A stretch of DNA of 64,000 bases from the NCBI GenBank assembly GCA_964493695.1, contig CAZBPG010000007.1, positions 1-64,000 of the forward strand, in the 5' to 3' direction. Made by a program: the position numbers and the translations under genes. The stretch is from Bog-950 sp964493695. GTDB taxonomy: Bacteria; Bacteroidota; Bacteroidia; Chitinophagales; LD1. Below the pieces are notes generated by a model. That model had not been told where the DNA came from. It saw only the letters and a list, made by a program, of their open reading frames with translations, and ran no database searches. Shown here piece by piece: positions 26,049-35,267 of this stretch; the first letter of the stretch is position 1; the number at the start of each line of letters is the position of its first letter.

Positions 26049-26445
26049 AAGATAGTTCGTTAATGTATTCTTTGAGGGCAATCCGGTTAATGCCTTTCTT
26101 CATATCTACCACATTAAAATTTAAAAGCAAACCAAGTTTCTTGCCAGCCAATTTTAAATAAGTCATTACTTGTGCTTCGTGAATGGGAGCAATTGCATCC
26201 ACAGATTTTAGTTCAATTATCAATTCATCTTCCACTAATAAATCAATTCGGTAACCGGCCTCTAACTTTATTTCTCTGTAAATTACAGGCAGCACTTTTT
26301 CGCGTTCTACTTTCAACCCTTCGCTCAAAAGCTCATACTCTAAACAGGTTTGATAGGTTGATTCTAACAAACCTGGACCAAGTGTAGAATGAACTTTAAA
26401 TGCACAACCAATTATCTTGTAGGAAAGCTCGTTTAGCGGATGCAT
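26047..26445 (-). CDS. GxxExxY protein (PD-(D/E)XK nuclease-like)
   Basis: This 132-residue protein belongs to the GxxExxY family: the naming motif is GLLESTY near residues 25-31. A later IDLLVEDELIIELK segment fits the Asp plus E-x-K core of PD-(D/E)XK nucleases. No function has been assigned to the family. The gene is enclosed by an exact 24-nt inverted repeat, one arm overlapping its stop and the other 3 nt before its ATG. It sits between cysS and the M28 gene on the same strand and looks like a compact inserted cassette. Confidence 0.85.
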   Translation of the reverse strand: MHPLNELSYKIIGCAFKVHSTLGPGLLESTYQTCLEYELLSEGLKVEREKVLPVIYREIKLEAGYRIDLLVEDELIIELKSVDAIAPIHEAQVMTYLKLAGKKLGLLLNFNVVDMKKGINRIALKEYINELS

Positions 26446-26448
26446 TTC

Positions 26449-26472
26449 AATCTGTTTTATCTGTATAATCTG
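26449..26472 (-). repeat. Right inverted repeat of the GxxExxY cassette
   Basis: This is the exact reverse complement of 26025-26048. It lies 3 nt upstream of the GxxExxY start and 9 nt after the cysS stop. Beyond the 24 nt a few more bases pair with one mismatch. Confidence 0.85.
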
Positions 26473-26481
26473 TTGTGGGTT

Positions 26482-27948
26482 TTAACTCGAACTCCAGGTT
26501 ACCCCTTCTTTCCCATCTTTCACCTGTATGCCCACTTTCAAAAGCTCATCGCGTATTTTATCGGATGCCGCAAAATCTTTTTTAGCGCGTACATCTTTAC
26601 GCAATTCAAGAATCAGATTCATTAAGCCTTCCACCTTGTCAGAACCGGCTCCGCTCTCTTCTTTCAGTCCAAGCACTTCAAGAATAATATCACTGAAAAG
26701 TTCTTGCAGCTGTTCTTTGTCAGCAGCGGTAATTGAATCTTTTCCATCGTTGATAGAATTGATTATTCCTGCTCCTTCAAACAGGCTGGCGATTGCCACC
26801 GGTGTATTGAAATCATCATTCAGCGCATTGTAAATATCCGCTTTCAGGTTTTCGGGCTTGAAAGATGATTTCTCACCGGTCTTTAAACCACTAATCAATT
26901 TCATGGCATTCATCAAACGCTGATACCCCTTTTCAGAAGCCTGCAATGCCGTATTCGAAAAATCGAGTGTGCTCCGGTAGTGTGCCTGCAGCATAAAAAA
27001 GCGAACCACCATAGGCGAATAACCGCGTTCGAGCAAAGGATGGTTACCGGTGAAAAGCTGTTCCGGTAAAAATGAATTACCCAGACTCTTGCTCATCTTC
27101 TGTCCGTTCACCGTAAGCATGTTGGTGTGCATCCATGTTTTTGCCGGAGATTTTTTGCAGCAGGCTACATTCTGCGCAACCTCATTGGTATGATGCGTAG
27201 GAATCAAATCCATACCCCCTCCGTGAATGTCGAATTGCTCACCCAGATACTTTGAACTCATGGCGCTGCACTCAATATGCCAACCGGGAAAACCCTCACC
27301 CCACGGACTCGGCCAGCGCATGATGTGCTCCGGTTTGGCTTTTTTCCAAAGCGCAAAATCCAATCGTCCTCGCTTTTCTTCCTGTCCTTCCAGATTATCG
27401 CGGGTGCCTTCCAATAGTTCATCTAACTTTCTTCCGCTTAGCTCGGTGTATGGATAGGTCTTCGCAAATTTTTCTACATCAAACCAAATGGTTCCTTCTA
27501 CTTCGTAAGCGAGCCCATTCTCAATAATCTTCTTCGTCATTTCAATCTGTTCGATGATATGTCCGCTCGCTGTAGGCTCAATGCTTGGCGGCAATAAATT
27601 AAAATCATCCAGCACCTTGTGAAAATCTACAGCGTACAACTGTACAATTTCCATCGGCTCTAATTTTTCTAGACGGGCGCGTTTTGCAATTTTATCTTCT
27701 CCTTCATCGCCATCGCTTTCCAGGTGCCCCACGTCAGTAATATTACGCACGTAACGCACTTTGTATCCAAGATGTTTCAGATAGCGGAAGACTACATCGA
27801 ACGAAAGAAAGGTTCTGCAATTACCAAGGTGAGCATAACTATATAATGTAGGGCCGCACACATACATGCCCACATGAGGAGCGTTGATTGGTTTGAAAAT
27901 TTCTTTTTCGCGCGAAAGGGTGTTATAAATTTTTAATTCTGCATTCAT
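26482..27948 (-). CDS. cysS: Cysteinyl-tRNA synthetase
   Basis: This 488-residue class I synthetase charges tRNA-Cys. The zinc-binding Cys31 and HIGH-like HLGN lie in CGPTLYSYAHLGNCR, and KMSKS begins at residue 284 in KMSKSLGNS. GWHIECSAMSSKYLG supplies further zinc ligands. The C-terminal DALR-like region is complete. The GxxExxY cassette lies directly downstream. Confidence 0.96.
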   Translation of the reverse strand: MNAELKIYNTLSREKEIFKPINAPHVGMYVCGPTLYSYAHLGNCRTFLSFDVVFRYLKHLGYKVRYVRNITDVGHLESDGDEGEDKIAKRARLEKLEPMEIVQLYAVDFHKVLDDFNLLPPSIEPTASGHIIEQIEMTKKIIENGLAYEVEGTIWFDVEKFAKTYPYTELSGRKLDELLEGTRDNLEGQEEKRGRLDFALWKKAKPEHIMRWPSPWGEGFPGWHIECSAMSSKYLGEQFDIHGGGMDLIPTHHTNEVAQNVACCKKSPAKTWMHTNMLTVNGQKMSKSLGNSFLPEQLFTGNHPLLERGYSPMVVRFFMLQAHYRSTLDFSNTALQASEKGYQRLMNAMKLISGLKTGEKSSFKPENLKADIYNALNDDFNTPVAIASLFEGAGIINSINDGKDSITAADKEQLQELFSDIILEVLGLKEESGAGSDKVEGLMNLILELRKDVRAKKDFAASDKIRDELLKVGIQVKDGKEGVTWSSS

Positions 27949-28030
27949 GCGTGCAATATAAATATTGTGTTTTAGTGCGTAAGTGTTTACATGGCGGCAA
28001 TCTTGAACTTACCTAAACACCGAAATACAA

Positions 28031-29146
28031 TTACAAAGAAAAAGTAGCTACCACCGGATAATGATCAGAGAGTTCTTTGCGGATGGTTTTATACGAATTG
28101 ATTTTTATTCGCGAATCGAAAAGAGTGTAATCAATTCTGAAAATGGAAAATTTGTTGGCAAAAGTAGCTCCGAAGCCCTTGCTTGTTTCTACAAAAGCGT
28201 CCTGTAAATTTCCTTTTGCTGTAGTGTAAGTGTATGAAACCGGAACATCATTAAAATCTCCGCAAAGAATTTTTTGTCCCGAAAATCCGTCCATGCTTTC
28301 CGCCACCGCGTTCGCCTGTTGCGAGCGCTTACTATAAGCGCGCCTCATTTTGCGCATAATATTCTTCAGCGGAGTCCATCCGGTAGTTTGATTTTCCTCA
28401 AGGGAGTCAAGCGCGGCATAATCGTCCCGTCCGAGATGAATGGATTCAAAATGCACGTTATAAACTCTGGCTGTATTACCCTTGAAATCAATGTCGGTAT
28501 AAATACAATCGTTGGCGAAGGAATTTTTGAAATCAATCTTACCGGTGTCAACAATCGGAAATTTTGAAAATGTTGCCACTCCCCATTGTTGGTGCAGTTC
28601 TCCCTTTTTCCATAATGTTTGCTGCAATTTACTCTTGGGCAGTTTCTTCAAATCAACAGAGGGGAAAAAATAAACATACCGGAACCCTAACGAATCGCGC
28701 AGATATTCAAGGTTGTGGAACAACTGATTGTTGGTGTAAAATTCCTGCAAGCACAAGACATCGGCCTTTTCTTTTTTGATGAGTGCCAGCATCTGCTCAC
28801 GGGTTTCGGCATTCTTGTTCCAGTTGTACAAATCGAAATTTTTTACGTTCCATGTCATCACTTTTATTCCGGCTTCTTTGTACGCTTCATTAAAGTTTAC
28901 CGCAAACGTAGAGTGAATAAACTTCCAGGTCAGCACAATGGCCACCAGCGAAATTAAACCGAAGGCATCGCGCTTAAGAATCCATAGCAGCAGAAAAAAA
29001 ACATTTACTACCAGCACTACCGGAAAAGCAAAGCCGATAAACGTGAGTTGCCAGTATTTTGTCGGCTCAATGTAAGTGGCCATGCACGAGCAGAGCAATA
29101 CAATAAGCGCGAGTATGTTTAAAAATTTGAAAAGCCCCCGCAGCAT
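28031..29146 (-). CDS. Endonuclease/exonuclease/phosphatase family membrane protein
   Basis: This 371-residue protein has two or three N-terminal membrane helices (about 1-85) and a C-terminal EEP domain with MTWNVKNFD, QEFYTN, CGDFNDVPVS and SDHYPVVATF. The active site is probably extracytoplasmic. The family includes nucleases and phospholipid phosphodiesterases, so the substrate is open. The start overlaps the stop of the upstream rhomboid gene. Confidence 0.85.
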   Translation of the reverse strand: MLRGLFKFLNILALIVLLCSCMATYIEPTKYWQLTFIGFAFPVVLVVNVFFLLLWILKRDAFGLISLVAIVLTWKFIHSTFAVNFNEAYKEAGIKVMTWNVKNFDLYNWNKNAETREQMLALIKKEKADVLCLQEFYTNNQLFHNLEYLRDSLGFRYVYFFPSVDLKKLPKSKLQQTLWKKGELHQQWGVATFSKFPIVDTGKIDFKNSFANDCIYTDIDFKGNTARVYNVHFESIHLGRDDYAALDSLEENQTTGWTPLKNIMRKMRRAYSKRSQQANAVAESMDGFSGQKILCGDFNDVPVSYTYTTAKGNLQDAFVETSKGFGATFANKFSIFRIDYTLFDSRIKINSYKTIRKELSDHYPVVATFSL

Positions 29147-30036
29147 TATTTCTTTGAATAGTTAAACAGAAAATCTTTTTCCTCTTTCGTCAGGCTGTCG
29201 TAACCGGAACGCGCAATCTTGTCCAATATTTCATCTACGCGTTGTTGTTCGTTTTTACTTCGCGAACCGGTTTCACTTTTTCGTGATTCGCTTTTGTAAG
29301 TAACCTTTATGTTCGATTTTGGTTTAAAGAGATTTGCAACGCCATCGAAAAGTTTATTGAGCGGAGAAGTTAAATCGAATCCGCCCCGCAATGATTTAAT
29401 ATACAAGTATCCACTTAATGCGCCCCCCGCATGTGCAATGTAACCCCCCGCATTTCCGTATGGAATATTGATGACATCAAGCAGAAGAGAAATAACAGCG
29501 ATGTATTTTATCCGGACTACACCTATAAACATCAAACGCACTTCGAAATCAGGATTAAGAGTTGCCGCAGCAAAAACAACAGCAAAAATACTAGCCGATG
29601 CTCCGAGCATCATGGATGCATCAACTTGTGGTTTAAAGACAGGAATTAAATTAAAGGCAAGTAAATAAGTTACTGCACCTGTAAGCCCGCCAAGAATATA
29701 GAGGGGAAGAATTTTTTTATCGCCCAGATACAACACAAAAATTTCACCAAACCAATAAAACCACAGAAGGTTGAACAACACATGGAAAAAACCGGTGTGC
29801 AGAAACATGTAAGTAAAAACCGACCAGGGCTGATAGAGGAGTGTAGTAAGCGATGCGGGCATTTCTACTTTGCTAAGAAGTAAATGGTAGAATGAATTGT
29901 TTTGAAGCAAAAAGCCGAGGAGATGAAGCACACCGAAAAACAGAAACACACCAACATTTACAAAAATCAATTTCATCACCATGTTACCATGGCGAAATTG
30001 ATGTTTGATGTCGTTAGTGATGGAACCGGTGAGCAT
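29146..30036 (-). CDS. Rhomboid family intramembrane serine protease
   Basis: This 296-residue rhomboid has the catalytic serine in GASASIFAVV and the histidine in AHAGGALSGYLY. HVLFNLLWFYWFGE is the conserved loop and helix. A cytoplasmic C-terminal tail of about 70 charged residues follows. It forms a tight pair with the EEP gene and starts 3 nt after a secreted-protein gene. Confidence 0.9.
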   Translation of the reverse strand: MLTGSITNDIKHQFRHGNMVMKLIFVNVGVFLFFGVLHLLGFLLQNNSFYHLLLSKVEMPASLTTLLYQPWSVFTYMFLHTGFFHVLFNLLWFYWFGEIFVLYLGDKKILPLYILGGLTGAVTYLLAFNLIPVFKPQVDASMMLGASASIFAVVFAAATLNPDFEVRLMFIGVVRIKYIAVISLLLDVINIPYGNAGGYIAHAGGALSGYLYIKSLRGGFDLTSPLNKLFDGVANLFKPKSNIKVTYKSESRKSETGSRSKNEQQRVDEILDKIARSGYDSLTKEEKDFLFNYSKK

Positions 30037-30039
30037 TTG

Positions 30040-31641
30040 CTAGTTTATTTTTTCAATGGTGTAACTCAAAAAATATCTGTCTTTCAACTCATATTTACTG
30101 AAAGGACACGGGTCATCATTCTTGCCTTCATGTGGTGAATTGGTAAAATGGTCCAGCCTGCCAAGTTTATCGTAGGCGTGCAGGTTGCTAATTTCCCCGT
30201 AATTATCATCTAAACAACCCTTCATCAGCATATTCTGAATAGAGAAAATCCGGTTCTTGAAAAAGCGTTTTGTTTTTTTATCGCAGGGCGAACCGCTGTC
30301 AAGAATATCACCCGCCAGCAAATCAATGCCATCTACTTCCCAACCGCTCATATACACTCTGAAATTTTTCCCGCGGGGAACAGAAACGATGAATTCGTTA
30401 TCCAGAGGCCATTTGTGGTAATATGTTTTGCCCAGGCCTTTTGTCAGTATTCTTCCCTTCTTTCCGTGAAAGTCATTCAGAAAAATCCAGTCGCTTCCTA
30501 CATTCACAAACAGACGAACTTCTGCTTTTGAGAGTTTATCGTTGATGTAGCGGAACTTCAGGTTGGTCAATTTCACCTTGTAAATATCCACCGGTGTTTC
30601 ACCGGCTACACCGCGTCCTTCGTCCCAATAAAAATAAAGAGTGCGGGCATAAACTTCCAGGTCATTCGCATTCTTTGTTTTCCATGGAATGAGAATGCGT
30701 GCGGTACCTGAATCACTATCGGTTTCAATTGTTTCGTATTGCGAAAAGTTATCGCCTTTTCTTCTCTGCAGGGTATACAGCAGTTGCGCATTGGCGGAAG
30801 GACGGGGCAGGTCAATCTTTACTGTAAATTCATAATCCTTACTGCTCATGTTTACCCGCCTCACAAAGCTCGAAGAGTTAAACCGGTTGTTCTGAAGCGC
30901 CCCTCCGTCACCACTTGCGAAAATATCAACGCGCGTAGCAAACTTTATAGAGCTGTCACCAATAGTTACCTGTTCGGGCAGGAAACGTTTTACTGCCACA
31001 AATCGTGGAGGATGAATCTCCGCTTCGCTGGGCGGATGTCCCCGGTCCCATACATAATGCCCTTCCACATGCACCCAGTCTCCAATGCCCGGCCAGTTCC
31101 AGATTACATCTTTTAATTCATGACCGGCACTGAAAAAACCCCCGCTTCTTCCGAAATCATTATCAGCACTCAACACATTTACCCGGTTACACATTCCCAG
31201 GCCACACTCCCACTCGCAGCGAATTATGCCATGCAACACTGTGTCATTTCCTTCCGCTGTTTTGTAAACCAGATAAGGCAGATAATTTGTGTACCGGTTG
31301 TCTTCTGTCTTGTCAGGGATGACATCAAAATTTACATCGTGCGAGTAATGATAGAAAGGCAAATCTTCATGGCTTACATGAGGCCCGTGAGACCCGTTTA
31401 CCAGGTTAGAGCCGACTCTGCCTTCCAGCACAGCAATGTAATTTTTGTCTACTACCGGCAGCCACGAAGGAAGAATGACACCGATATCGTAAAACTCAAG
31501 GCGTTTTAAAATTGCAATAGTATCACGACAGGGAGAAAACCCATCTTCGCTTTGGGTAGAATACGGATGAGATGTCAGCGGTTGCGCAAACACCGGTGAA
31601 GAAAAAACTACGAATAATAAAGGGAAGAAATATTTTTTCAT
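30040..31641 (-). CDS. Secreted protein of unknown function, 533 residues
   Basis: A signal peptide (MKKYFFPLLFVVFSSPVFAQ) precedes a long mature region with no family I recognise. Aromatic and charged strands such as HVEGHYVWDRGHPPSEAEIHP suggest beta-rich folding, and several histidines could bind metal. There is no T9SS sorting domain. It is the first of three close minus-strand genes with the rhomboid and EEP genes. It could be an envelope protein processed by the rhomboid, but that is only a positional guess. Confidence 0.7.
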   Translation of the reverse strand: MKKYFFPLLFVVFSSPVFAQPLTSHPYSTQSEDGFSPCRDTIAILKRLEFYDIGVILPSWLPVVDKNYIAVLEGRVGSNLVNGSHGPHVSHEDLPFYHYSHDVNFDVIPDKTEDNRYTNYLPYLVYKTAEGNDTVLHGIIRCEWECGLGMCNRVNVLSADNDFGRSGGFFSAGHELKDVIWNWPGIGDWVHVEGHYVWDRGHPPSEAEIHPPRFVAVKRFLPEQVTIGDSSIKFATRVDIFASGDGGALQNNRFNSSSFVRRVNMSSKDYEFTVKIDLPRPSANAQLLYTLQRRKGDNFSQYETIETDSDSGTARILIPWKTKNANDLEVYARTLYFYWDEGRGVAGETPVDIYKVKLTNLKFRYINDKLSKAEVRLFVNVGSDWIFLNDFHGKKGRILTKGLGKTYYHKWPLDNEFIVSVPRGKNFRVYMSGWEVDGIDLLAGDILDSGSPCDKKTKRFFKNRIFSIQNMLMKGCLDDNYGEISNLHAYDKLGRLDHFTNSPHEGKNDDPCPFSKYELKDRYFLSYTIEKIN

Positions 31642-31695
31642 GACTAAACGCTGTCAAAGATAAACTTGCACCTGAAAAATTTTGAAACCTTTTGT

Positions 31696-31791
31696 ATGAG
31701 TGGTCGTAGACGTAGAAACCTAAACGCGCAGCTTATGATACAACTTGACACTAAAATGCCTCATTGGCCAATTGACGATAACACAAAGTAA
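31696..31791 (+). CDS. Possible 31-residue basic small protein
   Basis: A short frame starts MSGRRRRNLNAQL and ends before a terminator-like hairpin. TAAACTTG at 31661-31668 resembles a -7 element. There is no clear ribosome-binding site. It could equally be non-coding. Confidence 0.25.
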   Translation: MSGRRRRNLNAQLMIQLDTKMPHWPIDDNTK

Positions 31792-31815
31792 CCAATAGCT
31801 AAAGAGCTATAACGA

Positions 31816-31851
31816 AAAATCTTCTGGGAGCCGTAACTCTCAGGGGATTTT
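31816..31851. terminator. Terminator-like hairpin with T-runs on both sides
   Basis: An imperfect 15-bp stem (12 of 15 paired, arms beginning AAAATC and ending GGGATTTT) is followed by TTTTTTGTTTT on the plus strand and by a shorter T-run on the minus strand. It lies 6 nt after the MFS stop and could terminate that gene or a plus-strand small transcript. Confidence 0.65.
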
Positions 31852-31856
31852 TTGTT

Positions 31857-33131
31857 TTATGCCACAACCGGTTCTTTTGCAAGTTGTTTGTAATTGATAA
31901 AAAGAATTGCCGCTCCGGCAAAGCAGATAAAGGCCATTACCACCACCGCATACAATACATTAATGCCCTGGTGAAAAAACGGGAATGTGAACGCTCCGAT
32001 TAAACACAGCCTGAGAAATACATTTATTACAAAGAATATACTACTGGTCCGTCCGATTACATGATTGGGTATGTGATGAAACAAATAGGTAACGCGCTGT
32101 ATTCTTATGGCGGCATTGCACGCACCTATTACAAAGTTGGCGGCAAAAAACAGAAACAAAACATTGTTGAACGACATCACGAGGTACATAACACCGGTAA
32201 CAAGCGAGAGAAGTATAATGCCAAGTACCGCACTTTTCTCTGCAAAAAATTTAGTTGTTAAGAACCCCGCCAAAACCGCACCCAGCGAAAAAGCCATATC
32301 GCCAAAGGCATATACATCACCGCCTTTATGCAGGAACGAATCCACATACACCGGTTGTATGTATGTCCCGAAAACAAGAATGGTCAAAAACACCAGCAAC
32401 GAGGCATTGCCGAAGTGAAAGAGCAAGGGATGCTTTTTCAGAAAACCGAAACCGATTTTTACACGTTCGCGCAAATCGCTGATATCAATTTTCTTTTCCA
32501 CCACCGGTAACGATTTTATCCGATAGATGATGATAAAGGCAATCAGATAAGTGATTGCATCGATGGCAAATATTTCATGAATCTTCCAGGCACGAAAGTC
32601 AAACGGCAGCGGAACATCAAACCCGAAAAAATTCATGTGATGATTTACTCCGTTCAAGAGCATGGCGGCAAGTCCGCCAGCAATGGTGAACGTAATTTGC
32701 CCCTGAATCTCGAGCAACGAAGTAACGCGACCGTAATCTTCTTTGGAGGTTATCTCCTGCGCAAATGCATACAGGTTCGGGAAGTGGATGTTGTAGATGA
32801 AAGCAGTAGTGGCAAAAACACCCGCTACCAAAAACCAGGACAGCGAATCATTTTTAAATCCGATAAGCGTAACAGCAGAGAGCACAAACAAACCCGCCAG
32901 GTTCATCACCAGAAAAATTTTTCTGCGGCTGTAACGGTCAATCAATGTGCCCGCATACAGGCCCCAGAAAAGAGAGACTGCAGTAATCAGGAAATACGCT
33001 TTGCCGAATAATTCTTCGCGGTGAATAATACCGGTAAAATACCAGGGAATGGCAAGCATGGAAATTCCCTGTGCCACTCCGCTGATAGAGTTGGCGAGCA
33101 AGAGAAGAAATATGGCACGTGAGTTTTTCAA
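31857..33131 (-). CDS. MFS transporter
   Basis: This 424-residue protein has about 12 membrane helices. The loop between helices 2 and 3 reads GTLIDRYSRRKIF, the major facilitator signature. It resembles MFS_3-type exporters. A stop codon lies directly upstream in frame, so the start is TTG at 33131. Substrate is unknown. It diverges from recX. Confidence 0.85.
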   Translation of the reverse strand: MKNSRAIFLLLLANSISGVAQGISMLAIPWYFTGIIHREELFGKAYFLITAVSLFWGLYAGTLIDRYSRRKIFLVMNLAGLFVLSAVTLIGFKNDSLSWFLVAGVFATTAFIYNIHFPNLYAFAQEITSKEDYGRVTSLLEIQGQITFTIAGGLAAMLLNGVNHHMNFFGFDVPLPFDFRAWKIHEIFAIDAITYLIAFIIIYRIKSLPVVEKKIDISDLRERVKIGFGFLKKHPLLFHFGNASLLVFLTILVFGTYIQPVYVDSFLHKGGDVYAFGDMAFSLGAVLAGFLTTKFFAEKSAVLGIILLSLVTGVMYLVMSFNNVLFLFFAANFVIGACNAAIRIQRVTYLFHHIPNHVIGRTSSIFFVINVFLRLCLIGAFTFPFFHQGINVLYAVVVMAFICFAGAAILFINYKQLAKEPVVA

Positions 33132-33177
33132 TTGCTATTTTCGAAAGCAACGAAACTAAAAGTTTGCTACAGATTAA

Positions 33178-33630
33178 ATGCCGATAGACAAAACCACATA
33201 CGACAAGCTTTCGAATTTTTGTGCCTATCAGGAAAGGTGTGTGAGTGATGTGAAAGAGAAAATGAGGAAACTGAAAGTGGAGAAAGAAGAGTATGAAGCT
33301 TACATCGAAAGGCTGAAGGAAAGTAATTTTTTGAATGAAGAACGGTTTGTGAAATATTTTGTAAGCGCTCACGCCAAAAAGAAATGGGGAAAAACAAAAA
33401 TGAAATCTGCACTGGGCGCAAAGCGGATTGACTCCTCGCTTATAAAATTATACTTAGATGATATGGATGAAGGCGATTATGAGGAGCAGATTAAAACTAT
33501 TGCCGAAAAAAAGTGGCACACCATTAAAGCAAAGTCGCCACGCGATAAAAAAACGAAGATGCTCCGGTTTTTGCTGAGTAAAGGATATGAAATGAGCAAA
33601 GCCCTGAGTGCAATAAAAGGTTTTAAGTAG
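33178..33630 (+). CDS. recX: RecX-like regulatory protein
   Basis: This 150-residue helical protein matches RecX: three helical repeats with SDVKEKMRKL, YIERLKESNFLNEERFVKYFV and the KKWGKTKMKSAL region. RecX caps and inhibits RecA filaments. It is of normal length. Its 3' end overlaps the convergent DUF167 gene by 8 nt. Confidence 0.85.
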   Translation: MPIDKTTYDKLSNFCAYQERCVSDVKEKMRKLKVEKEEYEAYIERLKESNFLNEERFVKYFVSAHAKKKWGKTKMKSALGAKRIDSSLIKLYLDDMDEGDYEEQIKTIAEKKWHTIKAKSPRDKKTKMLRFLLSKGYEMSKALSAIKGFK

Positions 33631-33886
33631 GCAGCTTACTGTTGATATAGCTTTCCTCTGCCTCAATCTCCAGCGTTTTGAATGAATTGGTATCGCCTTT
33701 CAACAACACGATTTTCGATTTGGGCAGATTTAAAACCTCACTTAAGTACTCCAGCAGATATTTGTTCGCCTTGCCCTCTACCGGTTGCGCTTTAATTTTC
33801 ACTTTTAGTGAGCCGTCTGCTTCGCGCAGTATTTCATCTTTTTTTGAGCCGGGCTTTACCCTGATTCGCAATTTCATCGCAAACAT
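33623..33886 (-). CDS. DUF167 (YggU-like) protein
   Basis: This 87-residue protein has the DUF167 pattern: RIRVKPGSKKDEI, then KVKIKAQPVEGKANKYLLEYLSEVL and a KSKIVLLKGDTNSFKTLEIE ending. The function is unknown. A second ATG at 33877 is an equally good start. Confidence 0.85.
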   Translation of the reverse strand: MFAMKLRIRVKPGSKKDEILREADGSLKVKIKAQPVEGKANKYLLEYLSEVLNLPKSKIVLLKGDTNSFKTLEIEAEESYINSKLPT

Positions 33887-33946
33887 GTGTTAAGCCCGCA
33901 AGTTACCGCAATTGATTTGATTACATTTGTGCCTCAATAAGAAAAA

Positions 33947-34534
33947 ATGAACGCAACCGACATCATAGAAATTTATACCGAGTACACACCTAATCCGGAG
34001 AGCCAGAAGTTTGTCACCAACCGGCAGATTTTGCCGAACTTTCAATTAGATTTTAAAACAAAAGAATTAGCAGCCGGTTCGGAGCTGGCAAAAACGCTTT
34101 TCGAAATTCCTTTTGTAAGTGGCGTTTTTATAGCCAATAATTTTGTGACCATTACCAAGAAACAGGAATACGACTGGTTTGAAATTACACCGGAGCTGAA
34201 AGATGCCGTTATTAAGTTTCTGCAAAGCGGAAAGAAACCTGTAGAAGATGCGTTGTTGCCAAAAGATATTTTACAGGAACAAAAATCGGAAGCAGCGAAC
34301 GAAGACCCCGAAACAAAAATTAAAGACCTGCTCGAAAAATATGTAAAGCCCGCTGTGCAAATGGACGGTGGACATATTGAATTCAAATCGTTTGAGAACG
34401 GAACGGTTACGCTTTCGCTGCAGGGCTCCTGCAGCAGTTGTCCTTCTTCTACACTTACCCTTAAATCGGGCATTGAAGGCTTGCTCAAACGCATGGTGCC
34501 GGAAGTGGAAGAAGTGATTGCAGATGCAGATTAA
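33947..34534 (+). CDS. NifU/Nfu-type iron-sulfur scaffold protein
   Basis: This 195-residue protein has an N-terminal Nfu domain (TEYTPNPESQKFV) and a C-terminal NifU domain with CSSCPSS, whose CxxC binds a bridging iron-sulfur cluster. It delivers clusters to apoproteins in the cytoplasm, relevant to respiratory enzymes. It converges on a small secreted-protein gene. Confidence 0.9.
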   Translation: MNATDIIEIYTEYTPNPESQKFVTNRQILPNFQLDFKTKELAAGSELAKTLFEIPFVSGVFIANNFVTITKKQEYDWFEITPELKDAVIKFLQSGKKPVEDALLPKDILQEQKSEAANEDPETKIKDLLEKYVKPAVQMDGGHIEFKSFENGTVTLSLQGSCSSCPSSTLTLKSGIEGLLKRMVPEVEEVIADAD

Positions 34535-34553
34535 GCACCCGTTAAATTTCTCT

Positions 34554-34955
34554 TTATTGCAGAGCGGGTAGCAATACTGGCGGATAAATTCTTTCTACAC
34601 CATCTTTGGTAACGGTTTTAATACGGTAGTAAACATCTTTATTAGAGGCATAAGGGTACCGGTCATATTGAAGCAGGTAGCCGTTCACCGGTTTTACTTC
34701 TGCACTCGAAATATACCGGCACTTGCCAAAATATTTGGGTGTTTCGGCACTGCGCTCTACAAGCAGATGGTCGTATTGCGTAATGTCTTTGATAAACAGG
34801 CGCAATTTAACTTCTGCTCCGTTTCGCTCTACCTGTAACGTAACCTCATCTTCAAGCGACTGGAAACTGTACGTTTTTTCCTGTGCGGCCTGAGAGAACA
34901 CCACCGGTGAGCAGGCAAACAGCCAAACGCGGACGAGGAATAATGTTTTTTTCAT
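34554..34955 (-). CDS. Small secreted protein of unknown function
   Basis: From the ATG at 34955 the product is 133 residues with a signal peptide (MKKTLFLVRVWLFACSPVVFSQ) and a beta-rich domain containing LLVERSAETPKYFGKCRYI and YYRIKTVTKDG. This resembles a single fibronectin III-like module as found in Bacteroidota exported proteins. A longer frame from 35063 is unlikely because it would bury the signal peptide. Confidence 0.7.
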   Translation of the reverse strand: MKKTLFLVRVWLFACSPVVFSQAAQEKTYSFQSLEDEVTLQVERNGAEVKLRLFIKDITQYDHLLVERSAETPKYFGKCRYISSAEVKPVNGYLLQYDRYPYASNKDVYYRIKTVTKDGVERIYPPVLLPALQ

Positions 34956-35057
34956 AATGCTGTCGGTTAAGTTTCCGGATTGATGTTTCAGACAACAAGT
35001 TTGCATGGTAACAAAATTCTCCCCGTAAAAGTAACAATAAATGATGTAGGTATATAA

Positions 35058-35094
35058 AACCAAAAAGACCGCACTGTGGCGGTCCGTTTTGGTT
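35058..35094. terminator. Terminator-like hairpin
   Basis: AACCAAAAAGACCGC pairs with GCGGTCCGTTTTGGTT with a small internal mismatch. It lies in the gap between the small secreted gene and the acetyltransferase. No gene obviously ends here, so its role is unclear. Confidence 0.5.
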
Positions 35095-35267
35095 AAGCAT
35101 TCAATTTGTTTTATCCCGCTGTACTGCTTAAGCCAGCGGTGCGGCAGGATAAGCTCTTTATATAACGTGTTAAGTTATGGTCTTGTTTTTTCAACGGTTA
35201 GAACCGGTATATGATTTTACGTTCCTGTGTAAAAATTGGTTGCACCGGTTGATTTGAAAGTTACATC

